In this document: piece after piece, positions 60,687-64,000 of the stretch | Position numbering within the stretch: the first letter of the stretch is position 1 | How the letters are laid out: every line of letters starts with the position of its first letter | Source: Streptomyces sp. WMMB 322 | GTDB taxonomy: Bacteria > Actinomycetota > Actinomycetes > Streptomycetales > Streptomycetaceae | DNA length: 64,000 nucleotides | Assembly (NCBI RefSeq): GCF_900090145.1 | Contig: NZ_FMHI01000006.1 | Coordinates: 186,001 to 250,000, forward strand | Reading direction: 5' to 3' | Program-made: the position numbers and the translations under genes | Notes under the pieces: generated by a model | Databases searched by the model: none | The model's input: only the letters and a program-made list of their open reading frames with translations | What the model was told of the DNA's origin: nothing

Positions 60687-62141
60687 TCACCGGTCGTCCC
60701 GGCCCTCCTGCGAGCGCGACCAGGAGGCGCGCTCCTCGGCACTCCAGTGCTCGGCGAGATCGCCCCAGAGGTATGCGGCGCTCTCCACGCCCTTCATCAG
60801 CAGGTCGAGTTCGACCTTCTCGTCCGGGGAGTGCCAGCCGTCCGACGGCACGGAGATGCCCAGGAAGAGCACCGGGACCCGGAGCACGTCCTGCAGATCG
60901 GCCGCCGGCCCCGACCCGCCCTCACGCGTGAAGCGGACCCGCTGCCCGAAGGCGCGCTCCATCGACCGTACGACCGACCGGAGTGCCGGGTGCCCCGGCG
61001 GCGTCAGGCAGGGGCGGGTCGCTCCCCAGAAGGTGATCTCGTGCCGGATGCCGTCCGGCAGGCTGCCGGCGACCCATTCCCGGACGGACTGCTGGACCTT
61101 CTCCGTGTCCTGACCCTCGACGAGCCGGAAGGACAGCTTCAGCTGTGCCTCGGAGGGGATGACGGTCTTGCCGCCCGGCCCCTGGTAGCCGCCGGAGATG
61201 CCGTTCACCTCGGCCGTGGGACGGGCCCAGATCCGCTCCAGCGTCGAGTGGCCGGCCTCGCCGAGCGTCGCGTGCGAGTGGGCGGTGCGGAGCCAGGCGG
61301 GCTCGTCGAAGGGAAGCTCGGCGAACAACTCACGCTCGCGGGGCGTCAGTTCGACGACTCCGTCGTAGAAGCCGGGGAGCGTCACCCGCCGCTCCTCGTC
61401 GTGGAGTCCCGCCGCCAGCCGCGCGGCCTCCGTGGCCGGGTTGGGGACGGCTCCGCCGAAGGAGCCGGAGTGGATGTCCTGGTCCGGTCCGTACAGGTCG
61501 ATCTGACAGTCGGTGAGGCCGCGCATGCCGGTGCACACGGTCGGGGTCTCCGGCGACCACATGCCGGTGTCGGAGACGATCACGGCATCGCATTCCAGCC
61601 GCTCGGCCTTCTCCTCCAGCAGCGCCGGGAAGTGCGGTGAGCCGGACTCCTCCTCGCCCTCGACCAGCAGTTTGAGGCTCACGGCCGGCGACGTGCGCCC
61701 CGTCGCGGTGAGGTGCGCCCGCACGCCGAGGGTGTGGAAGAAGACCTGGCCCTTGTCGTCGGCGGCGCCCCGCGCGTACAGACGCCCTTCGCGCTGCTCC
61801 GGAACGAACGGCTCCGAGTGCCATCCGTCGGAACGGGCCGCGGGCTGGACGTCGTGGTGCCCGTAGACGAGCACCGTCGGTGCGTCCGGATCGTCGGACG
61901 GCCACTCCGCGAAGACGGCGGGAGCGCCGGGCGTCTCCCAGACCTCGGCGACGGGGAATCCCGTGGCCGCCAGCTTCCCGGCCAGCCATTCGGCGCTGCG
62001 CCGAACGTCACCGGCGTGCTGCGGGTCGGCGGAAACGGACGGGATGCGCAGCCACTCCACGAGGTCGTCGAGGAAGGCGGCACGCCTGTCTTCGATGCAG
62101 GCCCGGACCGCGTCGTCCGGAGCTGCCGGGATGGTGCTCAT
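60687..62141 (-). CDS. M20-family dipeptidase
   Basis: 484 residues. Metal and catalytic motifs are VLVYGHHDVQPA (His, catalytic Asp), YARGAADDKGQ (bridging Asp), LVEGEEESGSP (catalytic Glu, metal Glu) and VSDTGMW, with a lid domain and the late His in VPSDGWHSPDE. The close match is to cytosolic nonspecific dipeptidases (CNDP2/DapE-like subgroup); the natural peptide is unknown. The ATG giving MSTIPAAPDD is preferred over upstream codons, which overlap the helicase gene. It ends 58 bases from the nudC start on the same strand. Confidence 0.9.
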   Translation of the reverse strand: MSTIPAAPDDAVRACIEDRRAAFLDDLVEWLRIPSVSADPQHAGDVRRSAEWLAGKLAATGFPVAEVWETPGAPAVFAEWPSDDPDAPTVLVYGHHDVQPAARSDGWHSEPFVPEQREGRLYARGAADDKGQVFFHTLGVRAHLTATGRTSPAVSLKLLVEGEEESGSPHFPALLEEKAERLECDAVIVSDTGMWSPETPTVCTGMRGLTDCQIDLYGPDQDIHSGSFGGAVPNPATEAARLAAGLHDEERRVTLPGFYDGVVELTPRERELFAELPFDEPAWLRTAHSHATLGEAGHSTLERIWARPTAEVNGISGGYQGPGGKTVIPSEAQLKLSFRLVEGQDTEKVQQSVREWVAGSLPDGIRHEITFWGATRPCLTPPGHPALRSVVRSMERAFGQRVRFTREGGSGPAADLQDVLRVPVLFLGISVPSDGWHSPDEKVELDLLMKGVESAAYLWGDLAEHWSAEERASWSRSQEGRDDR

Positions 62142-62151
62142 GCCGGGCAGC

Positions 62152-64000
62152 CTATCCGGCATCCGGGGGACGGCTCCCATCCGTACCGGCGCCGCGGCCG
62201 AGGAGCAGCTCCTCAAGGCCGGCGCGGCCGAGGAGGCCCTCGGGGCGGACGAGTTCGCCGCCCCGTACATAGAGGAACGCCGCGCCGACGGATTCGAGCG
62301 GCACGCGCTGCTTCTCGGCCCAGGCGAGGCGGTAGACGGACAGCTGGAGGGGGTCGGCGCCGCGCGCGCGGCCCGTCTTCCAGTCGACGATGTCGTACGT
62401 CGCCGTGCCGTCGGGTGCGACGTCGCGGTACACGGCGTCGATGCGGCCGCGGACGACCCGGCCCGCCAGTTCGAGCTGGAAGGGCTCCTCGACGCGGTAC
62501 GGCGTGCGTTGCCCGTACGGCGAGCGCCGGAAGGCCTCCTTCAGCGCTGCCAGGTCGCGCTCGTCGGCGATCCCGTCCGGTTCGTCGCGGCCTCCGCCGG
62601 CGCCGGACGGTCCGGCGGCTCCGTCCCCCGCGCCGGGAAGCTCGTCCGGACCGAGCATCGGAAGCGGCAATTCCTCGAAGCGGGATTCCACCCATGCGTG
62701 GAAGCGCGTGCCTCGGCGGGCCGCGTCCGGCTGCGGCGGGCGGGGCATCGGCCGGGCCAGTTCACGGGCGAAGCCGTCAGGGTCCGCGGCCATCCTCAGC
62801 AACTGCGACGCCGACAGCGAAGCCGGCAGCGGGACGTCCCGCACGGGCAGGCGGGAGCGGCGCAACTCACCGGTGAGCGCGTCCAGATCACGGTCCCAGG
62901 ACTCGACGAGCCGTGACTCCTCCGGGCTCAGGTCAGCCGGTGCTTCAGCGGGCCCGGCGCCGGCGCTCGGCAGCGCGGGACGGGCGGCCTGCGGCCCGGC
63001 GGCGGCACCGGCGGCACCGGCGGCGCCGGGCGCGCCGTCAGAGGGACCCGGAACGGCGGAGCCGGCCGCGCCGTCAGGGGCACCCGGAACGTCGGCGCCG
63101 GCCGTGCGGTCGAATTCCTCCGAGTCCTCGGAGCCGCCCGGGCCGGCCGCCTCGTCCGCCGCCCGCAGCGGCCCGGCCTGAGCGAGGCGTTCCAGCACGG
63201 CGTCCGCCGCGGTACGCCGCCGGGCCAGTGCCGCCTCGTCCAGCGGAAGCGGCCAGGCCCGGACCTGAGCGGCGGCGGCCGAAAGGGCCGGGTTCTCCTC
63301 GCCGTCGGCGGGTGCTTCCGCCCAGTGCTCGACCTCGCCGTGCGCCGGGTCCTCCTCGCAGTGGCACCGCAGCGCTTCGAGGAACGCCGAAGGCCCGCGG
63401 GGCCTCTTCTGGTGCGGACCCCACCAGTGCCCCGAGCCGAGCAGCAGCGACCGCGGACGGGTGAAAGTGACGTAGCCGAGGCGGAGTTCCTCAACGGCCT
63501 GGTGGTCCCGCATCGCGGTCTCGTAGTTCTTCACGCCCTTCGCCGTCCACTCCGCCACGTCGGGGAGAGTCGCGGCGTCGCCGCGCAGCGCATGCGGCAG
63601 GACCTTGGGCCGGCTGAGCCACGACTCACGCGGCAGCTCGCCGGGGAACTGCTTCGACACCAGCCCGGGCACGGCCACGACGTCCCACTCCAGGCCCTTG
63701 GCCTTGTGCGCGGTGAGCACCTTCACCGCGTTCTCACCGCCGGGCAGCGAGCTGTCGAGCCCCTTCTCGTACTGCGCCGCCGTGCGCAGAAAGCCGAGGA
63801 AGGCGAGCAGCGTGGCCTCGCCGTCGACGGCTGCGAACCCGGCGGCGACGTCGAGGAAGCTGCTCAGCGTCTCGCGGCGGCGGGCGGCGAGCGCGTGCGG
63901 GGAGGCGGACAGTTCGACTTCCAGGCCGCTCACCGCGAGCACCCTGTGCAGCACGTCCATGAGCGGGTCGGCCAGCGAGCGCCGCAGATCCCGTATCTCG
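62152..64000 (-). CDS. adnB: AdnB-like UvrD-helicase/RecB-nuclease, 5' part outside the window
   Basis: The C-terminal 616 residues are visible; the frame is open to the right edge. Helicase motifs V and VI are present as KVLTAHKAKGLEWDVVAVPGL and EELRLGYVTFTRPRSLL. After a long Ala/Gly/Pro-rich linker the PD-(D/E)xK nuclease domain shows RGRIDAVYRD and TYDIVDWKTGR (Asp, Asp, Lys). This is the architecture of the actinobacterial AdnAB end-resection machine. The position next to nudC matches mycobacterial adnB, so the gene beyond the edge should be adnA. It is followed at once by the dipeptidase gene. Confidence 0.88.
   Translation of the reverse strand, partial: EIRDLRRSLADPLMDVLHRVLAVSGLEVELSASPHALAARRRETLSSFLDVAAGFAAVDGEATLLAFLGFLRTAAQYEKGLDSSLPGGENAVKVLTAHKAKGLEWDVVAVPGLVSKQFPGELPRESWLSRPKVLPHALRGDAATLPDVAEWTAKGVKNYETAMRDHQAVEELRLGYVTFTRPRSLLLGSGHWWGPHQKRPRGPSAFLEALRCHCEEDPAHGEVEHWAEAPADGEENPALSAAAAQVRAWPLPLDEAALARRRTAADAVLERLAQAGPLRAADEAAGPGGSEDSEEFDRTAGADVPGAPDGAAGSAVPGPSDGAPGAAGAAGAAAGPQAARPALPSAGAGPAEAPADLSPEESRLVESWDRDLDALTGELRRSRLPVRDVPLPASLSASQLLRMAADPDGFARELARPMPRPPQPDAARRGTRFHAWVESRFEELPLPMLGPDELPGAGDGAAGPSGAGGGRDEPDGIADERDLAALKEAFRRSPYGQRTPYRVEEPFQLELAGRVVRGRIDAVYRDVAPDGTATYDIVDWKTGRARGADPLQLSVYRLAWAEKQRVPLESVGAAFLYVRGGELVRPEGLLGRAGLEELLLGRGAGTDGSRPPDAG

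Overview
The window is chromosomal core sequence from a Streptomyces-type actinomycete. It has about 70% G+C or more, very high G/C at third codon positions, many GTG starts and GTGA/ATGA gene overlaps. Gene families and order match what I know of the S. coelicolor segment running from sigH/prsH through wblE, the das cluster, nrdAB, sigR/rsrA, aroA/rsgA and wblC to the adn helicase genes. I see no insertion sequence, prophage, CRISPR array or secondary-metabolite cluster.

Layout. 0-9 kb: the end of a TPR regulator, an amidase, a PLP enzyme and an acetyltransferase; then the stress switch prsH-sigH (translationally coupled), a lipid-kinase gene, wblE (WhiB1 type) and a PdtaS-type histidine kinase. 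9.4-16.8 kb: the chitobiose/N-acetylglucosamine locus. dasA, dasB, dasC, dasD and a SIS-domain gene run leftward and the repressor dasR runs rightward; a near-perfect DasR operator precedes dasA and a very large hairpin separates dasA from dasBC. 17-19.5 kb: a two-gene solute symporter unit and an acetyltransferase. 19.5-23.4 kb: a cobalamin riboswitch followed by nrdA-nrdB. 23.5-25.8 kb: two secreted LAS-type peptidases and a peptide deformylase. 25.9-29.9 kb: a TPR protein and two membrane HD/HD-GYP proteins.

30.1-33.2 kb: the thiol-stress switch sigR-rsrA with its own sigR-type promoter and an in-frame 55-codon upstream start, then a hydrolase and an SRAP protein. 33.3-38.9 kb: an M50-like protein, aroA, rsgA, a TetR regulator, a HisN-type phosphatase and a CBS protein. 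39-42.5 kb: a Fur-family regulator with an overlapping-palindrome operator, and a Sel1-repeat protein flanked by two identical initiator tRNA genes.

42.5-64 kb: a block that, from memory, parallels the mycobacterial Rv3193c-Rv3202c neighbourhood: UPF0182 membrane protein, PPA1309 protein, Lon/PDZ protease, MoaE, an atypical SDR, a zinicin-type protease homologue, a Nudix protein, a YgjP-type metallopeptidase, a standalone E1/ThiF-like protein with a leader-recognition-like N-terminus, an ABC1 kinase, wblC (whiB7) with a 91-codon upstream ORF and attenuator, uvrD2, mycoredoxin (with a sigR-type promoter), nudC, an M20 dipeptidase and the 3' part of an adnB-like helicase-nuclease.

Recurring themes are redox and stress control (sigH, wblE, sigR, Fur, mycoredoxin, wblC) and RNA-level control (riboswitch, attenuator, intercistronic hairpin). 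The least explained part is the E1-like protein and its protease/kinase neighbours at 49.7-55.3 kb.
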